12,665 nucleotides of DNA from assembly GCA_030837935.1 (NCBI GenBank), contig JAUQXU010000459.1:1-12665 (forward strand). Direction: 5' to 3'. The translations under genes were made by a program, and so were the position numbers. The stretch's first letter is position 1, and every line of letters begins with the position of its first letter. This DNA comes from Candidatus Brocadia sp. Lineage in GTDB: Bacteria > Planctomycetota > Brocadiia > Brocadiales > Brocadiaceae. Below are positions 6,496-12,665 of the stretch, one piece after another. The notes under the pieces were generated by a model, which worked only from the letters and a program-made list of their open reading frames with translations, was not told where the DNA came from and did no database searches.

Positions 6496-6682
6496 CCCGG
6501 CTGTACTTTTCAATCGATTCTACAATTTTCACGTTTCTTTCTCGTCTCTTAGTTCCTGTCTTCTTATTGAATAATGTTTCTAGGCAAGGTCTTCCAACGA
6601 ATCTCTGATGTCTTGGAATTTCTTCGATCTCTTCATACCCTTTTTTATACCAGATCAATTTCTTTACAAAACCTTCCGTTTT
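6452..6682 (-). pseudogene. Y1/REP-associated transposase C-terminal remnant
   Basis: The minus-strand frame reads KKGYEEIEEIPRHQRFVGRPCLETLF, then RNVKIVESIEKY, which matches the C-terminal region of IS200-like Y1 transposases (the conserved pattern I-P-R-x-Q-R-x-x-x-R-P-x-L-E-x-L-F followed by R-N-x-x-I-x-x-A). The frame is blocked upstream by a stop at 6683-6685, so the HUH domain is missing. Downstream, the usual helix-turn-helix is replaced by unrelated residues exactly where the REPIN-like element begins (about 6500). The gene was therefore cut at both ends. A TTG at 6656-6658 is the only start-like codon and has no ribosome-binding site. Confidence 0.6.
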
Positions 6683-6818
6683 CTATTACGGCAAGCTATG
6701 TAAAATTTACAAACCTACCTGTAATACTTACAATAAAAGAAGGCTTTTTTCATTTTGAGATTTTTCTCTTCGGCTTCCCATTCTCTACTTAACAGTATAC
6801 CTGGTAAATATTACGATG

Positions 6819-6844
6819 AATTTTGATAATAAATAATCAAAATT
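6819..6844. repeat. AT-rich hairpin in the cytochrome upstream region
   Basis: AATTTTGAT at 6819-6827 and ATCAAAATT at 6836-6844 are perfect 9-bp inverted arms with an 8-base loop. On the plus strand it is followed by mixed AT-rich sequence, with a T-run only further on at about 6858-6865. It could be an operator or a weak terminator isolating the cytochrome operon from the remnants on its left. Confidence 0.3.
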
Positions 6845-6925
6845 TATACTTATGGTTCTTTTTTTGCGTAGTAAATGATCAGGAATTTCAAAATCATGTT
6901 TTTGTGTGTAAGTATATGCCTGCAC

Positions 6926-7001
6926 GTGTGGGTAAAACGGCTCTCAGGCTAGCCCAAAAAGGTATGATGCAGCTCAGCTAAATGGAGGTAGCTGTTGCCA
7001 C
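6926..7001 (+). ncRNA. Possible structured leader upstream of the cytochrome operon
   Basis: In this otherwise AT-rich gap a more GC-balanced block can be folded into a branched structure. An outer pairing GTGG (6928-6931) with CCAC (6998-7001) encloses two hairpins: GGCT (6939-6942) with AGCC (6951-6954), and CAGCT (6970-6974 or 6975-6979) with AGCTG (6990-6994). It ends about 75 bases before the first cytochrome start. The ending GGTAGC-TGTTGCC recalls the 3' half of c-di-GMP-I (GEMM) riboswitches, which control cytochromes in Geobacter. The conserved GGCAAACC and GACGCAAAGCC blocks are not present, so I do not assign that class. Confidence 0.22.
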
Positions 7002-7077
7002 TTTAAAAGATTTGCGCAACATGATGTGCTTAACCCGATAAATTAATCTAGAAAATATTTCCAGTGAAAACTTGAAT

Positions 7078-8067
7078 ATGAGGCACAAACACCTAAAAAC
7101 ACGATATAAGAATTTTACGTGGTCACTGTTCATCATCCTAGTCATGATAAGCGAAATTTCCGGATGTAAAGGCTTTGACCATTTAATGCATGTTGATATG
7201 ACCTATCCGAAGGCCGCTTTTTGCGAAGATTGCCATGGTGATATTTATCATGAATGGATTAACTCTCCCCATGCCAGAGCTTTTACCAGCAACACGTTCC
7301 GTATGGCTACTCATAATTACTCGTTTACCGATTGTTTGGGATGCCATGCGCCCGAACCAACGTTTTCAGCTACTCAATCTGAAAGTCGTACTATTTTTCG
7401 TGAGGAGGGGGTAACTTGTACCTCTTGTCATCTCGAGGAAAGTAAGATGGTTGGGCCGGTTAAGCCAACGGGAATACTTGCGCCTCACCCAGTGAGGGTT
7501 GATGACGATCGATATCGAAACAGCCAATTTTGTGGCCGTTGCCACGAAGGCACTTTTAAAGAATGGTCGGACGTAAAGGCGGAAAATAAACACAACTGCC
7601 AGGAATGCCACATGCCCCCCGTAAAGCGAAGGATAACTCAATCGGAAAAATTTATCTCTAAAATGATTGTGGCTACGGAAGATGAATCTGTACAAAAAAA
7701 ACATACCTTTGGTGTTTACATGGAATTGCCGGACATTACCCCCTTTCATGTCACCGTAAACAGGGAAGGGGAACTTTTTAAATTGGTGCTGGAAAACAAC
7801 ATCCCCCACGCGTTGCCGACGGGGGATTTTGGGATTCGGATTATAACGGTTGATATATTAGCCGTACAAACCAATAATGAAGTTATTCGAATAAAAAGAT
7901 CTGAATTAATAAAGGATCTTCATACCGCAATTCCGCCAAAAGGTTCTGCAAACTGGACATTTTCTTTGCCGAACACAGTAAAGGCTGTTCGATGTGTAAT
8001 ATCACGAAGCCGTGTGAATAACGACGAAAGAGAAGATTTATATCAAACAGAGGTGCCGATAATTTGA
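7078..8067 (+). CDS. Pentaheme c-type cytochrome lipoprotein (cytochrome c554-like)
   Basis: A membrane-anchored extracytoplasmic electron carrier. The 329-residue protein begins with a basic N-terminus and hydrophobic stretch (about 15-28) ending in lipobox ISGC, with Cys30 as the acylation site. Five CXXCH heme sites follow at residues 49, 86, 114, 152 and 174, with spare His residues (such as YHEW and SPHAR after the first site) as candidate distal ligands; this spacing resembles cytochrome c554-like multiheme proteins. The last 130 or so residues lack hemes and look like a beta-rich domain with NNIPHALPTGDFGIR (about 241-255), the H-x-LPTG motif seen in related cytochromes. I start at the ATG at 7078; a TTG at 7072 adds two residues. 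Neither has a clear ribosome-binding site. Its stop overlaps the next gene's start by four bases, so it is probably the redox partner of that protein. Confidence 0.88.
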   Translation: MRHKHLKTRYKNFTWSLFIILVMISEISGCKGFDHLMHVDMTYPKAAFCEDCHGDIYHEWINSPHARAFTSNTFRMATHNYSFTDCLGCHAPEPTFSATQSESRTIFREEGVTCTSCHLEESKMVGPVKPTGILAPHPVRVDDDRYRNSQFCGRCHEGTFKEWSDVKAENKHNCQECHMPPVKRRITQSEKFISKMIVATEDESVQKKHTFGVYMELPDITPFHVTVNREGELFKLVLENNIPHALPTGDFGIRIITVDILAVQTNNEVIRIKRSELIKDLHTAIPPKGSANWTFSLPNTVKAVRCVISRSRVNNDEREDLYQTEVPII

Positions 8068-10043
8068 AAATATTTTCAGTTCGCAGATTCACAACCGTTG
8101 AAATTATTTATCATGCCATTCAGTTAGTTCTCTATCTGATTTTGTTTGTCAGTGGTGGTATGATTCTTTTGCAGCGATTGTTTGAAGTTGAGATAGTTGA
8201 TTTGGTCGTAACGGCAAAAATCCATCGTGTAACGGGGTTTGTATTGATTGCTTTTATCGTCCAGATTATTGTTATTAGTATATTTTCAAAAAATTTCAGA
8301 CCTTTGTGGGAAACGTTCCTTGATGCTTTCAAGTGGCTTTACAGTGATAGTATATGGTTGATTAGGATAGTAAGCCACACCTTTGACTCCAAGGTAAAAT
8401 TGCCTCCTTCAGGGAGGTTCAATCCAGGTCAAAAATTACATCTGTTGGTTATTTATTTGTTGTTGCTCGTATACGCAAGCACCGGTCTTATCATGATATT
8501 TGTGCCTGGAGCTCTTGGACCATGGGTTGTGCATACGATTTGCTTTGCTCCGTCGGTATTGTTTTTAGCCATACATTTGTTCTTGTCGATAATAAATCCT
8601 CCCACGCGCAAAGCTATAAAAGGAATCGTAACAGGGTACGTGCCTCTTGATTATGCAAGAGAACATCATGCCCTTTGGCAGAAAAGTGAAGGTCCCGTAT
8701 TCCATACAAGCCAGATATCGTTACCATCGGTCATGCTTGCAATACTGGTACTTGTTGCCGTTTTAGTCAGCGTAACGTGGTATGCGGGTTTTGATCGTGT
8801 AAAATTACAAATAATAAAAATTGCAAATAATGGTGTGAGGGAAGCATTGTTGCCGGGTATGCTGATTTCCGCTCATGCAGAAGAACCGGATGCAAAGCAA
8901 TGTACATCATGTCATAATTATCTTAATTCACCTCCATCCTCCAAATGCCTTAAATGCCATCAGGAGATTCTTGACGTAACCAACAATAACCAGGGATATC
9001 ATGGTTCATTAACGGGCCAATGCCGGGCTTGCCATACCGAACATAAAGGTTTGCTGGCAGATATCACCTCGTTAGACGTAAAAGGCTTTAATCATGAGAG
9101 TGCAAGGTTTTCTTTAGAAGGCAAACATCGTGATTTGGAATGCAGGTCATGCCATAAACAACAAAATAAAAATAACAAACTCACCAGGACTAAATTTATA
9201 GGATTGCCGTTTGAAACTTGTACGGAATGTCATCGAAATCCTCATCCGGATTCAAAAGACAATTATGATTGTTTGACCTGCCATACTATGGCCGGATGGA
9301 ATCGAAAACAGTTAATTTTTGACCATAACCAGGACAGTAAATATAAACTAAAAGGCGAGCATAGTGCAATTTCTTGTGAAAAATGCCATGTAACCACGTA
9401 TGAGGGAAAAGTAGTATCACAGGTAAAACTTATCAATATTGGCAGTAAATGCATAGATTGTCATGATGATATCCATAATGGCCAAATGAATCATACCTGT
9501 GAAATTTGCCATAATGAGCACGGCTGGAAAGGCAGGAATCTGTTATTTGACCACAACCAACACTCATCAAGCAAGCTGGATAAGCTGCATGCACATGTTT
9601 CATGCAACTTATGCCATTTGCCTGATAAGGACAAGATTATCCGGTACAGTCCTTTGCCTCGGCAATGCGATACGTGCCATACGGATATCGTTAATTTTAT
9701 GAATGGTAAGTTACCCGATGGTAATGCAGATGCAGATCCCCATGCCAAACGTGTGACCTGTGTAGACTGCCATACGACCGACATCGCCAAACAGTTGCCG
9801 CATCAGTATGCGGAAAAATGCGCAGATTGCCATAATCTACGCTATTATGACCTTTATTTCGATTGGCTAAAATCCATAGCTCGTGATTTGAAGAGCAGTT
9901 TACAATTGATTAAAAGTTTAGAAGGAAACGATAACGACCAAAAGGAGCATATTGTAGCAAAGATTAACATCGCTGAAAAAATAGGCTTTCACAATATTCA
10001 ATTGAGCAAGAGATTACTTGAAGGTAATAGTCCGTTGCCTTGA
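8064..10043 (+). CDS. Diheme cytochrome b / 13-heme cytochrome c fusion
   Basis: A 659-residue membrane electron-transfer protein. The N-terminal part has four membrane segments (about 13-37, 55-75, 126-148, 154-176). His17, His54, His157 and His171 match the spacing of the four b-heme ligands of FdnI-type formate dehydrogenase gamma subunits, so two b hemes and quinone exchange are expected. A fifth segment (220-242) then carries the chain across to the outer side. The C-terminal domain has 13 CXXCH sites, whose first Cys are residues 280, 295, 320, 360, 386, 403, 438, 463, 479, 514, 535, 566 and 586, and ends in a helical tail with a GFHN motif (641-644). A repeated F-[ND]-H ... CXXCH unit occurs three times. 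The TTG start at 8064 overlaps the previous stop (TTGA) and has GAGGTG upstream, showing translational coupling. No catalytic site is visible, so it is a conduit whose direction (quinol oxidation or quinone reduction) is unknown. Confidence 0.9.
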   Translation: MKIFSVRRFTTVEIIYHAIQLVLYLILFVSGGMILLQRLFEVEIVDLVVTAKIHRVTGFVLIAFIVQIIVISIFSKNFRPLWETFLDAFKWLYSDSIWLIRIVSHTFDSKVKLPPSGRFNPGQKLHLLVIYLLLLVYASTGLIMIFVPGALGPWVVHTICFAPSVLFLAIHLFLSIINPPTRKAIKGIVTGYVPLDYAREHHALWQKSEGPVFHTSQISLPSVMLAILVLVAVLVSVTWYAGFDRVKLQIIKIANNGVREALLPGMLISAHAEEPDAKQCTSCHNYLNSPPSSKCLKCHQEILDVTNNNQGYHGSLTGQCRACHTEHKGLLADITSLDVKGFNHESARFSLEGKHRDLECRSCHKQQNKNNKLTRTKFIGLPFETCTECHRNPHPDSKDNYDCLTCHTMAGWNRKQLIFDHNQDSKYKLKGEHSAISCEKCHVTTYEGKVVSQVKLINIGSKCIDCHDDIHNGQMNHTCEICHNEHGWKGRNLLFDHNQHSSSKLDKLHAHVSCNLCHLPDKDKIIRYSPLPRQCDTCHTDIVNFMNGKLPDGNADADPHAKRVTCVDCHTTDIAKQLPHQYAEKCADCHNLRYYDLYFDWLKSIARDLKSSLQLIKSLEGNDNDQKEHIVAKINIAEKIGFHNIQLSKRLLEGNSPLP

Positions 10044-10140
10044 ACTTACATTTTTTTATTACACAAAAGGATGTGATATTGATGAATTATTGAAATGCAT
10101 ACTGAAGAAACTTACAAAATTGTGATTAAGAAAAACATAC

Positions 10141-11550
10141 ATGAAAATTAAATTAATCAGTACCAATAAAGAGAAAAATCCTTATCCTGTAATGCCTATC
10201 GGTATGTGTCTTGTTGGAGAAGCGACGCGCAAAGCCGGCCATCAGGTAGAGATGTATGATATGACTTTTCAGAAGAAGCAGCATTGTATTTCCCAATGGG
10301 TTGAAACCCCACATGATGTTATCGGAATTTCCATGCGGAACTTAGACAACTGTGATGCCCTTTTCAGCACTTCCTTTATTCCCGGGGTAAAGAAAATAAT
10401 TGCAGACATAAGAGGACGTTCTTCTGCACCCATTGTCATTGGAGGGGCTGCGATGGGGGTAGCACCACATGCTCTTTTGCAGGAAGTAGGAGCAAATTAT
10501 GGCGTTGTGGGAGAGGGGGAGGTCGCTTTTGTGGAATTACTGAAACACCTTGATAGAGGTGACGACCCATCAGTCGTGAGAGGAGTAATTTCTCTTAAAA
10601 CAAAAGAACCTTATCGGCAAGTTGAAGGTCTTGATATGAGAGAAAATGTATGGGCAAGAGTAGGAGATCACTTTTCCGTAAAACCTTTTTTAAACTGTGA
10701 AGGAGTTTATCCGCTTCAAAGTAAAAGGGGTTGCGCCCTCAAATGTGTTTATTGCACTTACGTCAACATTGAAGGGAAAAAATATCGATTAAGAGACCCT
10801 AAAGACGTTGTCGAAGAAATTACTGATATACGAGATAGATATAATGTTCACGAATTCGAATTTGTGGATTCTACATTTAATTTACCGGCACGGCATGCGA
10901 TGAGCTTATGCCGGGAAATCGTTAGAAGTCAATTGAATGTTTCTTTTTTTGGGTCTAATATCAATCCCATACACCTGGACTCCGGTTTACCTGAAGAGAT
11001 GGTTAGGGCAGGATTTCGCAGTGTAACGTGTACTGCGGAAAGTGCTTCAGATAGAGTTCTTAAGGGTATGAGAAAGGGCTTTAAACGTCAACAAGCTGTT
11101 CAGGTGGCAAAACAATTTCAACAAGTGGGATTACGGGTCTTTTGGATGTTTTTGATGGGAGGTCCCGGAGAAAACCAAGATACGGTGGAGGAAACGCTTG
11201 AGTTTATTCATAGAGAAACAGGGCCAAGAGATGTGGCTCTTATAATTTACGGTATACGGGTTTATCCCAACACGGGAATGGAAACTGTTGCTCTGGAGGA
11301 AGGGCTAATACAACAAAGGAAAGAGCTTCTCTGGCCGGTCTTTTATATGTCTCCCGGTTTAGAACACGGATGGCTAAAAAAGCGAATCAATCGGGCAATC
11401 AGGGAAGACCCCAGAATATTCACGTCGAACCAAGCCCAAAGTGCATTTATTCCCCTTGCACAACGCACCTTAAGCTGGATGAAAGTGAAAAGGCCCTATT
11501 GGAGATTTCTCCCAACGATTAACAGAGTAATGAATATTTACGCAAATTGA
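10141..11550 (+). CDS. B12-binding-domain radical SAM protein
   Basis: A 469-residue cytoplasmic radical SAM enzyme of the BchE-like, cobalamin-binding-type class. Residues 1-140 form the Rossmann-like B12-binding region (GMCLVGEATRKAGHQVEMYD near 21-40, IVIGGAA at 98-104, GEGEVAF at 124-130). The DxHxxG base-off motif is absent, as in many members. The 4Fe-4S motif is CALKCVYC (Cys198, Cys202, Cys205), after QSKRGC. Further features are EFEFVDSTFN (238-247), TCTAESASD (296-304) and MFLMGGPGE (336-344, the GGPGE-type SAM motif). The C-terminus (about 390-469) is a short helical extension of unknown role. The substrate cannot be told; relatives methylate, cyclise or rearrange lipids and pigments. 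It starts 97 bases after the cytochrome fusion with no clear ribosome-binding site, so it may be a separate unit. Confidence 0.9.
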   Translation: MKIKLISTNKEKNPYPVMPIGMCLVGEATRKAGHQVEMYDMTFQKKQHCISQWVETPHDVIGISMRNLDNCDALFSTSFIPGVKKIIADIRGRSSAPIVIGGAAMGVAPHALLQEVGANYGVVGEGEVAFVELLKHLDRGDDPSVVRGVISLKTKEPYRQVEGLDMRENVWARVGDHFSVKPFLNCEGVYPLQSKRGCALKCVYCTYVNIEGKKYRLRDPKDVVEEITDIRDRYNVHEFEFVDSTFNLPARHAMSLCREIVRSQLNVSFFGSNINPIHLDSGLPEEMVRAGFRSVTCTAESASDRVLKGMRKGFKRQQAVQVAKQFQQVGLRVFWMFLMGGPGENQDTVEETLEFIHRETGPRDVALIIYGIRVYPNTGMETVALEEGLIQQRKELLWPVFYMSPGLEHGWLKKRINRAIREDPRIFTSNQAQSAFIPLAQRTLSWMKVKRPYWRFLPTINRVMNIYAN

Positions 11551-11861
11551 TATTTTAATTGACTGTATCGGCATTTCAAAGTTTTCCTGCCAGTGTTCAG
11601 AGTTGTGTAGGTTAGGTTCAGCAAAGCGAAAACCCAACAACTGCGATTATTCATGTCCCACATTTTCATCAAATTTTTGTACTTACTCTTGCGTCGTCTG
11701 CTGAAATAACTTTTGATCAATCGCCATCGCATTGAGAACGCATTATCGTTTTCTGGTAATGTCCAAATACCATGGATATGATCAGGAAGTAAGACAAAAG
11801 CCCGAATTCTAAAGGGATGTTGCGTGATAACATACTGGAAAGCCTCTTTTATCAGCGCCAC
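11538..11861 (-). pseudogene. Truncated REP-associated Y1 transposase (RAYT)
   Basis: The frame carries the core of a REP-associated (IS200-like, Y1/HUH) tyrosine transposase: ALIKEAFQYVITQHPFRIRAF, the HUH metal-binding motif PDHIHGIW (residues 26-33, both His present), TLPENDNAFS, and RWRLIKSYFSRR. Homology starts at about 11864 with no start codon other than GTG at 11859-11861; the usual N-terminal strand is missing. After about residue 57 the sequence no longer matches the family: the catalytic Tyr region with its W-x-x-R-F-W-E-H motif is absent and is replaced by a REP-like hairpin and unrelated codons. It is therefore inactive. It overlaps the last 13 bases of the radical SAM gene, convergently. 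Confidence 0.7.
11611..11638. repeat. REP-like hairpin inside the transposase remnant
   Basis: GTTAGGTT at 11611-11618 and AACCCAAC at 11631-11638 pair at 7 of 8 positions around a 12-base loop, flanked by GTAG on the left. The pattern GTTGGGTTTCGC...AACCCAACCTAC is a very common short bacterial repeat associated with REP transposases. Its position marks the point where transposase homology is lost. It may also act as a weak bidirectional stop between the convergent radical SAM gene and this remnant. Confidence 0.5.
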
Positions 11862-11864
11862 ATT

Positions 11865-12200
11865 TGCCGTGTGACATAACAGATGCCAAGTGAAATTGGC
11901 CGGGTTATGCTGAGAATCGAAAGATGTTTTCAGTATAAGAGAGGAAAGAGGGGGGCCGAATCTTTCAAATGGACAATTTCCTTTAAATTCTTTCGATGAG
12001 TGTAATTGGCAAAAATAGGTTGGGTAATTGTGAATGGGTATTTGTGGATCGAATACGATTATCGCTTACCATTAGTATCTTTCAAAGATAATTTTGGCAT
12101 TTTTAGCAAAGATATGAATAAAATTAACCCTGTCAGGGTTGACTCACGAATTTCGTGCTTCGGATTTTGTCTTTTCCGACACGTTCGGATTAGTGATTTG
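11865..12200. other. Gene-free stretch between transposase remnant and mazF
   Basis: I see no gene here. A plus frame from 12006 runs into the antisense of mazF and has no family features. The stretch holds CACGAA-T-TTCGTG (about 12146-12158), a small perfect palindrome, and at 12188-12199 the 12-mer shared with the MITE-like element at 3555-3566. The upstream part (11865-11960) is possibly decayed sequence of the transposase N-terminus, but I cannot align it. Confidence 0.5.
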
Positions 12201-12533
12201 TTATGCCCCTATTATCTCACTCAGTCCTTCAACAACCTGCTCTATTTCTTCAGGAGAAGCTTTTCCGATTAGTTTTCCAATTCTCTCAATGGAAAGCGTA
12301 CGAATCTGACTTATTTTAACCCATGACCGTTTGGATAAATTTGCAGTTTCCAATTCAAGGGTCAGAGGGGATCCCGCTTTCTGGGGCTGACTGGTTAGAG
12401 CTACGGCAATGACTGTCCCTGAACGTTCATTAAAGATATCGTGGCTCAAAATCAAAACAGGCCATAAACCTGCCTGTTCATTACCCCGAACCGGGTTTAG
12501 ATTAGCCCATCTGATGTCGCCTCTTAATTCCAG
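12201..12533 (-). CDS. MazF/PemK-family toxin, start uncertain
   Basis: An mRNA-cleaving toxin of the MazF/PemK family, about 110 residues. It shows ELRGDIRWANLNP at the N-terminus (the RGD-I-x-W strand), GNEQAGLWPVLILSHDIFNE (the R/W-PVLI strand), RSGTVIAVALTSQP, and a closing SWVKISQIRTLSIERIGKLIG with a helix ending VVEGLSEIIG. The frame is open from the stop at 12201 to the right edge of the window, but there is no ATG, GTG or TTG near the expected start. CTG at 12531-12533 is the best placed, with a GGGTGG sequence 7 bases upstream. A TTG at 12453-12455 would delete the first two strands and cannot give a complete fold. No antitoxin gene lies next to it in the window. The gene is either silenced by start loss, started at a rare codon, or started from outside. 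Confidence 0.8.
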   Translation of the reverse strand: MELRGDIRWANLNPVRGNEQAGLWPVLILSHDIFNERSGTVIAVALTSQPQKAGSPLTLELETANLSKRSWVKISQIRTLSIERIGKLIGKASPEEIEQVVEGLSEIIGA

Positions 12534-12541
12534 AGCTAAAC

Positions 12542-12558
12542 CACCCGCTAGGCGGGTG
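12542..12558 (-). promoter_or_regulatory. Hairpin covering the mazF ribosome-binding region
   Basis: CACCCGC (12542-12548) and GCGGGTG (12552-12558) form a perfect 7-bp GC-rich stem with a three-base loop. In the minus-strand message the second arm contains the only Shine-Dalgarno-like GGGTGG ahead of mazF, so folding would hide it. This hairpin type (ACCCGC-TAG-GCGGGT) is also a widespread REP-like sequence, so it may be an insertion that displaced the original start. Both readings are inference. Confidence 0.45.
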
Positions 12559-12660
12559 AGAATAGCAAAAGCTATGCTGTAGTATTTACAAAAGAAGTCT
12601 CCTCCTGTAAAGTGCGAATGGGAATGCTTGAAATTTGCACAATGACAGAAGGAGACGAAG

Positions 12661-12665
12661 ATGAA
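12661..12665 (+). CDS. Possible gene start cut by the window edge
   Basis: An ATG at 12661-12663 is preceded by AAGGAG (12649-12654) with a 6-base gap, a good ribosome-binding site. Only five bases are available, so nothing can be said of the product. An upstream in-frame alternative does not exist for this ATG, but another frame opens at ATG 12618. It would diverge from mazF. Confidence 0.35.

Noticed and set aside
6926..7001. Assignment as a c-di-GMP-I (GEMM) riboswitch
   Set aside because: The 3' end is similar, but the GGCAAACC and GACGCAAAGCC core blocks are not present; kept only as an unclassified structured leader.
10044..10140. Terminator after the cytochrome fusion
   Set aside because: A T-run is present just after the stop, but no stem precedes it.
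12006..12272. 88-codon plus-strand frame
   Set aside because: Its 3' part is antisense to mazF and the rest is low-information sequence without motifs.
1..12665. CRISPR arrays, tRNA or rRNA genes
   Set aside because: No regularly spaced repeats, no cloverleaf-like sequence and no rRNA segments were seen on either strand.

Overview
The window is AT-rich bacterial DNA. Its core is a run of c-type cytochrome genes, surrounded by decayed mobile DNA and toxin genes. The very high CXXCH content, the b-heme/c-heme fusion protein, the frequent TTG starts and the radical SAM/B12 protein fit an anaerobic respiratory bacterium rich in multiheme cytochromes. A Planctomycetes anammox-type genome (Brocadiales) is my best guess. 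That guess comes from overall gene style, not from any marker gene.

Left part (1-3723): a gene-free stretch with a direct-repeat copy and a nested inverted repeat; a large secreted GH9 glycoside hydrolase with two fibronectin III modules on the minus strand (759-3182); and an intergenic stretch with a start-less reading-frame remnant next to a MITE-like inverted-repeat element. Middle-left (3724-5917): an unrecognised 353-residue protein with a possible catalase-like flavour; the second copy of the direct repeat, directly in front of an integrase N-terminal remnant; and a BrnT/BrnA toxin-antitoxin pair. From 5918 to 6800 lie two transposase C-terminal remnants on opposite strands and a REPIN-like pair of inverted REP sequences.

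Right part (7078-11550): two translationally coupled genes encode a pentaheme lipoprotein and a membrane diheme-b protein fused to a 13-heme c-type domain. Together they look like an electron-transfer module linking the quinone pool to extracytoplasmic hemes. A possibly structured leader precedes them. A B12-binding-type radical SAM protein follows on the same strand. The window ends with a truncated REP-associated (Y1) transposase carrying a REP-like hairpin and a MazF-family toxin. The mazF gene has no conventional start codon and no visible antitoxin, and a hairpin covers its only ribosome-binding-like sequence. A plus-strand gene may begin in the last five bases.

The two cytochromes probably work as one complex. 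The other intact genes look like independent units in an accessory region shaped by insertions: three different transposase remnants, one integrase remnant and at least four repeat or hairpin elements are visible.
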